From QHBQ01 sp038230695 (lineage in GTDB: Bacteria; Chloroflexota; Chloroflexia; QHBQ01): 13,699 nt of DNA. The DNA is taken from assembly GCA_038230695.1 (NCBI GenBank), contig JBBRMT010000122.1:1-13699 (forward strand), in the 5' to 3' direction. A program made the translations under genes and the position numbers. This document shows positions 1 to 6,949 of the stretch, piece by piece. The notes below the pieces were generated by a model that saw only the letters and a list, made by a program, of their open reading frames with translations, was not told the origin of the DNA and did not search any database. Every line of letters starts with the position of its first letter. The stretch's first letter is position 1.

Positions 1-426
1 ACGGTGCTGCGCCGCGAACTGGGGATGCAGAAGAACGAGGCTGCCCGCCGCTTCGACCACGCCATCAGCGAACTGAGCGTAGGGCTGAAGGTGATGCAGG
101 TTGGCACCGCCAACGACAACCGCTGGAAGTATTGCTTCGTCTACGATGCGGTGCCGCGCCACCTGCCGCAGCCGGTGCTGGCTGCTCGCCAGCTAACCAG
201 CCGTCAGGCAGCGGCACAGATTATCAGCGTCTACCTCAGCAATGCTTATGCCGTGCCACGCCGTTATCTCAGTTACCTATTTGGCTGGCCGGAGCTTACC
301 GTCGAGCGTGCAATCAGCGATCTGCTAGCCGAGGGCAGGCTACACGAGGTCGCGGTCGAGGGCGGCGAGGCCGAGCTACGCCCACCGAAAGGTAAGGATA
401 ACGGCTGGCTGGCATGGCACGAATAG
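1..426 (+). CDS. AlkZ/YcaQ-related winged-helix protein, C-terminal part
   Basis: The frame is open to the left edge, so this is the last ~140 residues of a longer protein; the GTG at 4 is probably not its start. The visible part has two helix-rich winged-helix-like segments: an early one ending in RWKYCFVYD, and a second around RRYLSYLFGWPELTVERAI followed by a DLLAEGRL strand region. The first segment, followed by a 'VYD..PRHLP' stretch, recalls the winged-helix region of AlkZ/YcaQ-type DNA glycosylase relatives (HTH_42 family) and the 'AlkZ-related' proteins common in Chloroflexota. The catalytic part would lie outside the window, so activity cannot be judged. It ends at TAG 424-426, before a repeat-bearing gap. 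Another DNA-binding winged-helix family is possible. The family call is pattern recognition only. Confidence 0.5.
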   Translation, partial: TVLRRELGMQKNEAARRFDHAISELSVGLKVMQVGTANDNRWKYCFVYDAVPRHLPQPVLAARQLTSRQAAAQIISVYLSNAYAVPRRYLSYLFGWPELTVERAISDLLAEGRLHEVAVEGGEAELRPPKGKDNGWLAWHE

Positions 427-429
427 GGA

Positions 430-457
430 GTTGAAAGTAGAAAGTTGAAAGTAGTAG
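430..457. repeat. Heptad repeat array, 4 units
   Basis: Four consecutive 7-mers: GTTGAAA, GTAGAAA, GTTGAAA, GTAGTAG. The array begins four bases after the stop of the first gene. It belongs to the set of 7-bp-period arrays seen throughout this window. Confidence 0.75.
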
Positions 458-461
458 CCAG

Positions 462-481
462 GGGCGCACAGCAGTGCGCTC
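462..481. repeat. GGGGCGCAC-type hairpin next to heptads
   Basis: Stem GCGCAC (464-469) and GTGCGC (474-479) with loop AGCA, extended by G.T and G-C pairs to 462/481. It follows the heptad array by a few bases and is followed by TTAT. It could help end transcription of the first gene, but there is no real T-run. It closely resembles the hairpin at 7444-7463. Confidence 0.6.
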
Positions 482-535
482 TTATGGTGATCATGCCAAG
501 CGTGATACAACCCGCTCCTCCAGCCCTATGTACGC

Positions 536-564
536 TTGCCTCATTCGCCTGCTGCTGCTATAAT
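536..564 (+). promoter_or_regulatory. Sigma70-type promoter for the EAD/phosphatase unit
   Basis: TTGCCT at 536-541 and a perfect TATAAT at 559-564, separated by 17 bases. The expected start of transcription is near 571, giving a leader of about 50 bases before the strong ribosome binding site AGGAGG at 611-616. No other promoter is evident before the two downstream genes. Confidence 0.75.
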
Positions 565-623
565 TCTAGCCATAAACAACGCAATATCAATACAGCCAGA
601 GATATACACCAGGAGGCAAGGTT

Positions 624-1193
624 ATGGCAACGAAAGATGACCCCAGCGCCAAAGAGAACCCAATAGCTGCTGCAGGCGCGGCTACGGGCAGCAACCAGGG
701 CCAGTATGCAGGCAACCGCAACGTCAGCACCGGCGACGCTCCGATCAACGACTATGGTGGGGTACATGGAAACGTGATTAACAACTATTTTGGCTCGGGT
801 GCGGGCAGCAGCGGCAACCCCGGAGGCGACGCAACATCCAGCAGCGGCACACCTCAGCCTGCTGGCGAGCAACCGGGCGGTTCAGCCACACCCGCGCCGC
901 TGAACATCATCGGGCTGAACGAGCTAATGAAGCGTAACCTCGACGTGCAGAGCATGAAGGAAATATGCACTTACATTGCGAACCAGGGTGCTTATACCCA
1001 CGACCTGAGCTACGATGACCTGCAAGGTAATGGCCCAGGCAGCAAATCGCTGTCGCTTATTGATTACTGTCGGCGGCGGCGTTCGCTGGCTACGCTGATT
1101 GATGGGATAAACACATTGCGACCAGATATACTCGGCGCGAACGTTGCTGCCTGGCACAACTGGGCGGTGAGTGAAGATAGCAGGAATATTTAG
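624..1193 (+). CDS. Small protein with C-terminal effector-associated-like domain (EAD)
   Basis: 189 residues; ATG preceded by AGGAGG (611-616) at 7-base spacing. Residues 1-90 are low complexity, rich in G, S, N, A and P. They carry a glycine/asparagine strand-like stretch (GNRNVSTGD, then GVHGNVINNYF at 46-56) of the kind found in bacterial conflict-system proteins. Residues ~93-170 form a compact helical domain: LNELMKRNLD, EICTYIANQG, DLSYDDLQGNGPGSK, SLIDYCRRRRSLATLID, LRPDI. The pattern 'D.DDL.G.G...K...LI.Y..RR..L..LI..I...RPD' resembles EADs, death-domain-like adaptors of bacterial NTPase-based conflict systems. I see no effector, NTPase or peptidase domain in the protein, so it would act as a stand-alone adaptor. 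The next gene, a histidine phosphatase, starts 17 bases downstream and is probably co-transcribed. The EAD call rests on motif memory; a domain search would settle it. Confidence 0.6.
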   Translation: MATKDDPSAKENPIAAAGAATGSNQGQYAGNRNVSTGDAPINDYGGVHGNVINNYFGSGAGSSGNPGGDATSSSGTPQPAGEQPGGSATPAPLNIIGLNELMKRNLDVQSMKEICTYIANQGAYTHDLSYDDLQGNGPGSKSLSLIDYCRRRRSLATLIDGINTLRPDILGANVAAWHNWAVSEDSRNI

Positions 1194-1210
1194 GCTCACT
1201 AGGAGGCTGG

Positions 1211-1882
1211 ATGGATTTGCTACTGGTAAGGCATGGCGAGTCGGAGGGCAATCGGCGCGGGTTTGTGCAGGGCTGGCAAGATACGGTGTTGACCCCGCTG
1301 GGCCAGCGTCAGGCGGCGCAAGTAGCAATGCGGATAGTTGAATACCTGCCGCTTGAAGCTATCTACGCTAGCCCGCTGAAGCGAGCGTGGCGCACCGCTG
1401 AGGCGATTGGTCGCGTTGCCCACATGACGGTGATTCCCGATGCCAACCTGCGCGAGATGCACTTTGGCGAGGTGGAGGGCATGACCCACATCGAGTGGCA
1501 CAAGCGTTACCCCGAACTGCTGCCCCGCTGGGCCGACCGCGACGACCTCGATTTCGGCTGGCCGGGGGGCGAGTCGCGTCGCCAGTTTGCCGCCCGCATC
1601 GGTGATGCAATTGGCGCGATTATAATGCGCCATCAGCAGGCCAGCCGCGTGTTGGTGGTCTGTCACGGCGGGGTAATCAGCACCTACCTCTCTGTGTTGC
1701 TGCAAGGTTCGGCGACGATGTGGCGTGACTACCAGGTGAACAACTGCACCATCAGCCAGGTGCGCTTCGGCGCAGGCCAGCCTGAGCTAGTACGCTTCAA
1801 CGATGGCGAACATCTTACCCTCGATAACGAGGATGCTGACGCTGAGGCGGAGTTAAATTGGAAGGTAGAAGGCAGAAGGTAG
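1211..1882 (+). CDS. Histidine phosphatase family protein (phosphoglycerate-mutase-like)
   Basis: 223 residues with the full catalytic set of the histidine phosphatase superfamily: RHG at 7-9 (nucleophile H8), R58 in SPLKRA, acid E82 in LREMHFGEVEG, and second histidine H152 in VVCHGG. The GWQDTVLTPLGQRQA stretch (21-35) is typical of the cobC/gpmB-like branch, whose members are phosphatases on varied small substrates; the substrate cannot be read from the sequence. AGGAGG (1201-1206) lies only 4 bases before ATG. The gene follows the EAD-domain gene by 17 bases and shares its promoter. The last residues (WKVEGRR) and the stop are encoded by a heptad repeat, so the native C-terminus appears to have been replaced or extended by repeat DNA. 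Confidence 0.9.
   Translation: MDLLLVRHGESEGNRRGFVQGWQDTVLTPLGQRQAAQVAMRIVEYLPLEAIYASPLKRAWRTAEAIGRVAHMTVIPDANLREMHFGEVEGMTHIEWHKRYPELLPRWADRDDLDFGWPGGESRRQFAARIGDAIGAIIMRHQQASRVLVVCHGGVISTYLSVLLQGSATMWRDYQVNNCTISQVRFGAGQPELVRFNDGEHLTLDNEDADAEAELNWKVEGRR
1861..1881. repeat. Heptad repeat array inside the phosphatase 3' end
   Basis: Three 7-mers, GAAGGTA, GAAGGCA, GAAGGTA. They overlap the last codons and TAG stop of the histidine phosphatase gene. Confidence 0.75.
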
Positions 1883-1893
1883 ATTGTGGTGTG

Positions 1894-1999
1894 ATACCAA
1901 TTCCAGCCGATGGCGTGATAAATAAAGGAGCGGGATTCACCCGCCTTCATGAAGCGCCAGCAGCGCTGATCCAACCGCAGTAGACGCTGGATTTGGTAT
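1894..1999. mobile_element. Candidate MITE-like inverted-repeat element
   Basis: A 14-base terminal repeat (ATACCAATTCCAGC at 1894-1907) is matched in inverse by GCTGGATTTGGTAT (1986-1999) with one mismatch. The ends contain a flanking TA, as expected for IS630/Tc1-mariner-type insertion. The ~78-base interior holds two small hairpins: GCGGG-ATTCA-CCCGC (1930-1944) and AGCGC-CAGCA-GCGCT. It fills the gap between the convergent phosphatase and methyltransferase genes, so it might instead be a bidirectional terminator-like structure. There is no coding capacity. Confidence 0.45.
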
Positions 2000-2002
2000 G
2001 AG

Positions 2003-2824
2003 TCAGGCAGGTCGGCGAGCGATGACGTTGACCATCTTCTCCGCGCCGATTTCGCCCGTGGTAAGCGTGGCGGCGTTGATTACATCGAGGTACAGCCTAA
2101 CTATATCTTGCTCTGGCATACCCATTACCTTGCTCATTAGCCCTCGCCCATTGTAAACTGCACCCATCGTGATCGCCAGCATGGTGCGCCCCTCCTCCCG
2201 ATCGCCGCCCAGCGGATAAATCTCATCTTCACGCTTTATATCATCAAACCCCACCTGCTGCAGCAGCCCAGGCAGTTCGTCGGTGATGTAAGGATGTGCG
2301 CCAACCAGCGCTAGCGTCTCGAACCACATCCCCGCCACTTTTTTATAGGAGGGATGGTCATAAGCGTTGATTACCCCCTCGGCATCGAGATCTTTCACCC
2401 AGAAATGGCCGCCAGGCGCGAGGCTGTCTTTCACCAGTTCAGCGATACGCTGGTGAGCGCGGGTATGAATCATTACTACCGAAGCGTACACCAGGTCGAA
2501 GCGACCAGGCGGTAGCGTCTCCTCGATGTTGCCGACCACGAACTCGACGTTGGCTACTCCCAACGCCTCCGCCTTGTTGTGGGCAACCGCAATGGCCTTC
2601 TCATCCTTGTCAATACCAACTAGACGGGCATGGGGATATATCTCCCGCAGTACGAAGCCTAGCTGGCCCTCGCCGCAGCCGAGATCGAGGATGCTGGTTA
2701 CGTTGTCACCGGCAAAGCGGAGGGCATTTTTACGAATGTAGTCGCTGAATAGCCGCGTCTGCGTCTCCAGCCGATAGCGATCGGTTTCGGCATCGCCGAA
2801 GATGTAGGGATTATCCTGTACCAC
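2003..2824 (-). CDS. Class I SAM-dependent methyltransferase (paralog 1)
   Basis: 273 residues. The Rossmann SAM-binding motif I is DLGCGEGQLG (47-56), followed by the acidic end of strand 2 in VGID (D72) and the motif IV region FDLVYASVVMIH (109-120), then SLAPGGHFWVKD. Residues 1-45 (NPYIFGD.E.DRYRLE...) form a helical cap. The 170-273 region is probably substrate-specific, as no known substrate signature is visible. The start is GTG, chosen because AGGAG (2832-2836) lies 7 bases upstream. It is the second gene of a tandem pair, 21 bases downstream of its paralog, and the two align over nearly their full length. Both end in a similar way (ARRPA and AQKPA). The methylated substrate is unknown. 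Confidence 0.9.
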   Translation of the reverse strand: MVQDNPYIFGDAETDRYRLETQTRLFSDYIRKNALRFAGDNVTSILDLGCGEGQLGFVLREIYPHARLVGIDKDEKAIAVAHNKAEALGVANVEFVVGNIEETLPPGRFDLVYASVVMIHTRAHQRIAELVKDSLAPGGHFWVKDLDAEGVINAYDHPSYKKVAGMWFETLALVGAHPYITDELPGLLQQVGFDDIKREDEIYPLGGDREEGRTMLAITMGAVYNGRGLMSKVMGMPEQDIVRLYLDVINAATLTTGEIGAEKMVNVIARRPA

Positions 2825-2831
2825 CTATAAA

Positions 2832-2836
2832 CTCCT
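2832..2836 (-). promoter_or_regulatory. Ribosome binding site fixing a GTG start
   Basis: AGGAG on the minus strand, 7 bases before GTG at 2824. It supports the GTG start of the downstream methyltransferase. Confidence 0.7.
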
Positions 2837-2845
2837 GTCCACGGC

Positions 2846-3709
2846 TCAAGCGGGCTTCTGGGCGATGTAGTTGGCGCTAAAGACGCTTGCCTCAGCCTTG
2901 CTGCTCATTGCCTCATTGATAACATCGAGATAAAGTTGAGTAAGCTCCGCTTCAGGGATACCCTGAGTTCTGCTGATCAGGGTGCGGGCGTTGAAGAACG
3001 CGCCCAACCCCAACGCCAGGCCCGCTCGCCCACCGGCGCTCTGCCCACCCGCCTTAGCATATTCCCGTTCGTAGCGTATGTTGACAAAACCGGCATTAGC
3101 CAGCCAGCCCGGCAAATCCTTAACGTAGTAGGGATGGCCGCCGATGCTGCCTATTGCATCCATCAGCAACTTGATTACCCGCTGATTCTTGCCACCGTAG
3201 AGCGCAGTCGCATCTGGAGCATCGAAGATCGCCGGGTCGAAATCCTTAATCCAGAGATAGCCGCCCGGCTGCAGACTTTGATAGGCCGCCTGCACCACTT
3301 CCTCAGGTTGGTGGGTGTGAGAGATAATTGCCGAGGCATAAATCAGGTCGAACGCGCCGGGTGGCATCCCCTGCTCCACATCGCCAGCGATAAACTCAGT
3401 ATCGCTCAGGTGGAGGTCACGGGCGCGTTGGCGGGCAGCGGCGATCGCCTGCTCGGAGCGGTCCAGCCCTACCAGGTGAGCGTGGGGGTAAAGCTCACGC
3501 AGCACGAAACCAAGTTGACCCTCGCCACAACCGAGGTCGAGGATGCTGGTTATCTTGTCACCAAGCAGGCGTTGAGCATTTTTGCGTAGATAGATACTGA
3601 ACAACTCAGCCTGGGTACGCAAGCGATAGCGATCAACCTGTGCGTCACCGAAAATATAGGGAGTTTCCTGCACCAGTTTCTCAATATGCTCATCTGATAG
3701 TTCTGTCAT
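2846..3709 (-). CDS. Class I SAM-dependent methyltransferase (paralog 2)
   Basis: 287 residues. SAM motif I DLGCGEGQLG (58-67) is identical to that of the downstream paralog; D83 in LVGLD ends strand 2, and FDLIYASAIISH (120-131) with SLQPGGYLWIKDFD completes the fold. The N-terminus is about 12 residues longer than in the paralog; from 'YIFGD' onward the two align closely. AAGGAG (3719-3724) lies 9 bases before ATG, and the gene has its own promoter at 3760-3787. It is probably a recent tandem duplicate that has kept the cofactor site and diverged in the C-terminal half, for example KNQRVIKLLMDAIGSIGG versus the matching segment of the other copy. The substrate is unknown. Confidence 0.9.
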   Translation of the reverse strand: MTELSDEHIEKLVQETPYIFGDAQVDRYRLRTQAELFSIYLRKNAQRLLGDKITSILDLGCGEGQLGFVLRELYPHAHLVGLDRSEQAIAAARQRARDLHLSDTEFIAGDVEQGMPPGAFDLIYASAIISHTHQPEEVVQAAYQSLQPGGYLWIKDFDPAIFDAPDATALYGGKNQRVIKLLMDAIGSIGGHPYYVKDLPGWLANAGFVNIRYEREYAKAGGQSAGGRAGLALGLGAFFNARTLISRTQGIPEAELTQLYLDVINEAMSSKAEASVFSANYIAQKPA

Positions 3710-3759
3710 GCTATCCGTCTCCTTTTCACGGTTCAGCCACGCAGCTTTGTACCAACCCT

Positions 3760-3787
3760 ATTATAGCACTGTTTCGCTTTGAATCAA
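3760..3787 (-). promoter_or_regulatory. Promoter for the methyltransferase pair
   Basis: On the minus strand, TTGATT (3782-3787) and a perfect TATAAT (3760-3765) with a 16-base spacer. It lies just after the stop of the DUF2851 gene, so the methyltransferases can be expressed apart from the purH unit. A perfect 10-base palindrome AGCTTAAGCT (3792-3801) sits just upstream of the -35 and could be an operator or the remains of a weak terminator. Confidence 0.7.
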
Positions 3788-3805
3788 AATGAGCTTAAGC
3801 TAGGT

Positions 3806-5269
3806 TCATAATTCAACATTCCGCAAAGCGGCAGCTACCGGGCAGTCCTCGCACTGACGTTCGCCACAGTAGCGGCGGTAGAGGTGCATCAGCCCCTGTT
3901 GACGGCGGGCCAGGGCGAGCAGACCGCGTTCGCGTTTGCGCTTACCCAGCAACTCACTTGCCATTCGTCGCGTCACCTCGTTGTCGGCCAGGCGGGGATG
4001 CGTATCGTAGAGCCACTTCGCTTGTGCTGCAAGCGCATCATCGTTGTGCAGGCTGGCGTAGGCATGGAAGAAGGGTAGCACGATGTTGACCGCCAGTTCG
4101 GCGGCGCGGCTCTCGCCAATCAAATCCTGCGCCGCCTCGCCTAGCCCAACGCCAAAGTCGCCATGCGTGGCCCAGTAGCTATCCTCATCGCTGACTAGCA
4201 GGGCCACGCTCAAGTCATCTATCTCCACCATTCGACGCAAACCATGGAGCAGGCCAACAGAGTCGAATCGCGCCAGCAACGCCGCTGCGCCCGCCACGCG
4301 GCGTGACGGGTAGTTTGCCGGACGCACCTTTGACCACTGCCAGCCGTCGCTGTCACCATCGCTGATTGCCTGGCGCAAACCGAGGGTGCGACAGGCAGCC
4401 AGCCACTGCTGCTCAAGCTCTGCGCCGTACTCTGCGCTCTGCCAGTCGAATGGGCGCGATTTAGTCCGCTGGCTGGGCAGCAACCCCGCCACCCCCAACA
4501 AGGCGGCCTCCAGCAATGCCAGCCGTCCCGGCACGTCACGCCGCCCCTGGGTCAGCACTGCCAGCGGTGCGGCAATCGCCAAACGCGCAAACTCGGCGCG
4601 GTTCTGGCTGTAGCCCAGCCCATCCATCAGCCCTTCGTACAACACCTGTGCGGCATAGTCATCAGCATCGGCTAGGTGGACCATCGGGTCGTAGCTGGCA
4701 AGTGCCGCCTCGAACTGCGCCGCCTTCTCGATAAAGCGATAATCACCTGCCTCATCCAGCAGTCTGCCCCACACCGCAGCCGACAAGGTATCCGCGCCCG
4801 CCCAGCACGCCTCGTTCGGCTCGGCCAACCGCTTGATACTATCCATATAGGGGGCGACTGCGGTGGGCAACTGCGCCAATTTGACGCTGAGGTAGGGGAG
4901 CAGGGCCAGTTCGGTTACGGCTTGCCCATCGGCGCGACGGGTGGGCGCGTCGCCAGGGTGAGGCGGGAAAAGGGTGACGTGTAGCGCCACATTGTTGTAG
5001 GCGGGATTAGTGTCGTGGCCGTGACGCTTCCAATCAGCTGCGTGCAGGTGCAACTCGACATCGCCGCTATGCAGTTTGTCGCCCAGGCTAATCACCGCAT
5101 CGCGGAAGTCCGGCCCCGCGCCACCGTCGAAATGCCCGCGATAGATAATCGCAACCGCCTCGTGCGCCACCGTCCAGAACGGCCCGCGCAACAATCCGCC
5201 ACCCTGCACGCTCCACAACGCGGCCATGTGTTGCTCTGTGATCTGGGGGAGGATTAACGGTTCAGTCAT
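3806..5269 (-). CDS. DUF2851 family protein
   Basis: 487 residues, recognised as DUF2851 by its N-terminal pattern: W19 in AALW, GPDFRDA (52-58), GDVELHLHAADWKRHGHD (69-86) and YNNVALHV (91-98). The C-terminus has a cysteine cluster CX4CX2C (C468, C473, C476; ERQCEDCP) that could hold a metal or Fe-S centre. The family has no established biochemical role. The acidic/histidine motifs in the first 100 residues are strongly conserved-looking and could form an active site (inference). The ATG start has an AAGGTAG-like binding site upstream and lies 11 bases after the purH stop, so the two are probably co-transcribed. The length fits the family. Confidence 0.85.
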   Translation of the reverse strand: MTEPLILPQITEQHMAALWSVQGGGLLRGPFWTVAHEAVAIIYRGHFDGGAGPDFRDAVISLGDKLHSGDVELHLHAADWKRHGHDTNPAYNNVALHVTLFPPHPGDAPTRRADGQAVTELALLPYLSVKLAQLPTAVAPYMDSIKRLAEPNEACWAGADTLSAAVWGRLLDEAGDYRFIEKAAQFEAALASYDPMVHLADADDYAAQVLYEGLMDGLGYSQNRAEFARLAIAAPLAVLTQGRRDVPGRLALLEAALLGVAGLLPSQRTKSRPFDWQSAEYGAELEQQWLAACRTLGLRQAISDGDSDGWQWSKVRPANYPSRRVAGAAALLARFDSVGLLHGLRRMVEIDDLSVALLVSDEDSYWATHGDFGVGLGEAAQDLIGESRAAELAVNIVLPFFHAYASLHNDDALAAQAKWLYDTHPRLADNEVTRRMASELLGKRKRERGLLALARRQQGLMHLYRRYCGERQCEDCPVAAALRNVEL

Positions 5270-5280
5270 GATGCTACCTT

Positions 5281-6846
5281 TTAGTGCTTGAAATGCCGCC
5301 GCCCCGTAAACACCATTGCTATGCCATGCTGGTCGGCCATGGCGATCACGTCATTATCACGCACGCTGCCGCCGGGCTGGATGATAGCCTTAATCCCCAC
5401 CTTGGCGGCGACCTCCACATTATCGGCGAAGGGGAAGTAGGCATCGCTGGCTAGCACGCTGCCTGCGGCACGTTCGCCAGCGCGACTGATTGCCAGACGC
5501 ACCGAGTCAACGCGGTTCGGCTGCCCCGGCCCCATGCCCACTAGCGCCCGCCCGCTAACCAGCACGATGGCGTTGGACTTGACGTGCTTGACCGTGCGCC
5601 AGGCGAACAGCAGGTCGCTGACCTGTGCCAGAGTTGGGTGTTCCGCAGTCACGATCTTCATCGGCACATCATCCTCGGCAGTGGCATCGCGATCCTGAAC
5701 CAGAAAGCCGCCGCTCACCTGGCGCAGTTGCAGTACGCGGTCATGATCGCTGTCTGCGGACAGTTCACCCACCTCCAGCACGCGCAGGTTCTTCCTGCGG
5801 GCGAGGATGTCTACCGCCTCGGCGCTGAACGAAGGGGCGATCACCACCTCGTAGAATGTACCCGCGATGTCCGCCGCTAGCGCCGCGTCTACGGGTCGGT
5901 TGACCCCTACGATACCACCATAGGCGGAGACGGGATCGCCAGCCAGCGCCCGCGCATAGTTGTCGCGCAAATCGTCGCCGCTCGCCAGGCCGCAGGGGTT
6001 GGTGTGTTTGATCACCACCACGGTTGGCGCGGTGAAGTCGCGCACGATCTCCAGCGCGGCATCGGCATCGAGGATATTGTTGTAGGATAGCTGTTTGCCA
6101 TTAAGCTGGCGCAGATTGCCGATCAGCGTGCCATCAGGGTTGCCCAGACTATCGGCGTAAACCGCCGCTCGCTGGTGGGGATTCTCGCCGTAGCGCATCT
6201 CATCTACCTTGTGCAGACTGATACTAAACTCCTCTGGCAGCGGCAACGGCTGGTTGGAGGGCGCATCCACTCCCCGCAGATACTGGGCGATATAGGTATC
6301 GTAGCTGGCGGTATGCTGGTAGGCTTTGGCCGCCAGTTGTCGCCTTGTGGCAAGGCTGACTCCACCCTGGCGCATCTCGGCGATGACAGCGGGATAGTCC
6401 TCTGGATCTACCATGACGATGACGCTCTCGTGGTTCTTGGCCGCCGCCCTGATCATCGCGGGGCCGCCGATGTCAATGTTCTCGATGGCGGTTTCCAGGT
6501 CGGTGTTCGGCTTGCGGATGGTCTCGACGAAGGGGTAGAGGTTGACCACAACAACATCAATCGTAGGCAGGCCCAGTTCGGCCAGCGCGGACATATGCTC
6601 GGCCTTGTCGCGCCGCGCCAGGATACCGCTATAGACCGCCGGGTGCAGCGTCTTGACCCGCCCATCCATGATTTCGGGGAAGTTGGTCAGGTCGCTGATG
6701 CTCTTGACTGCTACGCCACCTTGCTCGATCGCCGCCTTGGTGCCGCCGGTGGAGTACAACTCGAAGTCCGCCCCGCCCACTTCGGCCAGTTGCCGCGCCA
6801 GTTCGACGATGCCGCGCTTGTCCGACACGCTGATGATTGCCCGCAT
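5281..6846 (-). CDS. purH: Bifunctional AICAR formyltransferase / IMP cyclohydrolase PurH
   Basis: 521 residues, normal for PurH, which carries out the last two steps of IMP synthesis. The N-terminal MGS-like cyclohydrolase domain shows SVSDKRG (6-12), STGGT (32-36), DGRVKTLHP (61-69) and ENIDIGGPAMIRAAAKNH (122-139). The AICAR transformylase domain shows MRYGENPHQ (217-225), LSYNNILDADAA (253-264), KHTNPCG (280-286), VKSNAIVL (422-429) and ASDAYFPF (466-473). The frame stays open upstream to 6939, but those codons run through a hairpin and a heptad array and match no PurH. ATG at 6846 is chosen for its AAAGGG site 6 bases upstream and its match to family N-termini. ATG at 6852, two codons earlier, is the alternative. 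Confidence 0.97.
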   Translation of the reverse strand: MRAIISVSDKRGIVELARQLAEVGGADFELYSTGGTKAAIEQGGVAVKSISDLTNFPEIMDGRVKTLHPAVYSGILARRDKAEHMSALAELGLPTIDVVVVNLYPFVETIRKPNTDLETAIENIDIGGPAMIRAAAKNHESVIVMVDPEDYPAVIAEMRQGGVSLATRRQLAAKAYQHTASYDTYIAQYLRGVDAPSNQPLPLPEEFSISLHKVDEMRYGENPHQRAAVYADSLGNPDGTLIGNLRQLNGKQLSYNNILDADAALEIVRDFTAPTVVVIKHTNPCGLASGDDLRDNYARALAGDPVSAYGGIVGVNRPVDAALAADIAGTFYEVVIAPSFSAEAVDILARRKNLRVLEVGELSADSDHDRVLQLRQVSGGFLVQDRDATAEDDVPMKIVTAEHPTLAQVSDLLFAWRTVKHVKSNAIVLVSGRALVGMGPGQPNRVDSVRLAISRAGERAAGSVLASDAYFPFADNVEVAAKVGIKAIIQPGGSVRDNDVIAMADQHGIAMVFTGRRHFKH

Positions 6847-6852
6847 CCACAT

Positions 6853-6858
6853 CCCTTT
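6853..6858 (-). promoter_or_regulatory. Ribosome binding site deciding the purH start
   Basis: AAAGGG on the minus strand, 6 bases before ATG at 6846. The in-frame ATG at 6852 directly abuts this site, and the ATG at 6939 has no such site and lies in repeat DNA. Confidence 0.6.
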
Positions 6859-6867
6859 CTGTCGCAG

Positions 6868-6885
6868 GGCGAACAACGGTTCGCC
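6868..6885. repeat. GGCGAAC-AACG-GTTCGCC hairpin in the purH leader
   Basis: Perfect 7-base stem GGCGAAC (6868-6874) / GTTCGCC (6879-6885) with a 4-base loop, about 10 bases upstream of the purH binding site. It has the same design as the GGGGCGCAC hairpins at 462 and 7444, and likewise lies close to a heptad array (6922-6949). Confidence 0.6.
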
Positions 6886-6921
6886 GCTACAGGGCCGCCT
6901 CAACCCGACGGCAACCACATT

Positions 6922-6949
6922 CCAAAACCCAAAATCCATAATCCAAAAT
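6922..6949. repeat. Heptad repeat array, 4 units, between DUF1801 gene and purH
   Basis: CCAAAAC, CCAAAAT, CCATAAT, CCAAAAT. It runs into the stop codon of the DUF1801 gene. Read on the minus strand, it creates a false purH N-terminus (MDFGFW). Confidence 0.75.

Noticed and set aside
2936..3589. 217-codon open frame on the plus strand opposite methyltransferase paralog 2
   Set aside because: It is antisense to a methyltransferase with clear SAM motifs; no ribosome site or domain.
6847..6939. N-terminal extension of purH from ATG 6939
   Set aside because: The codons run through a heptad array and a hairpin, match no PurH N-terminus, and a better ribosome site serves ATG 6846.
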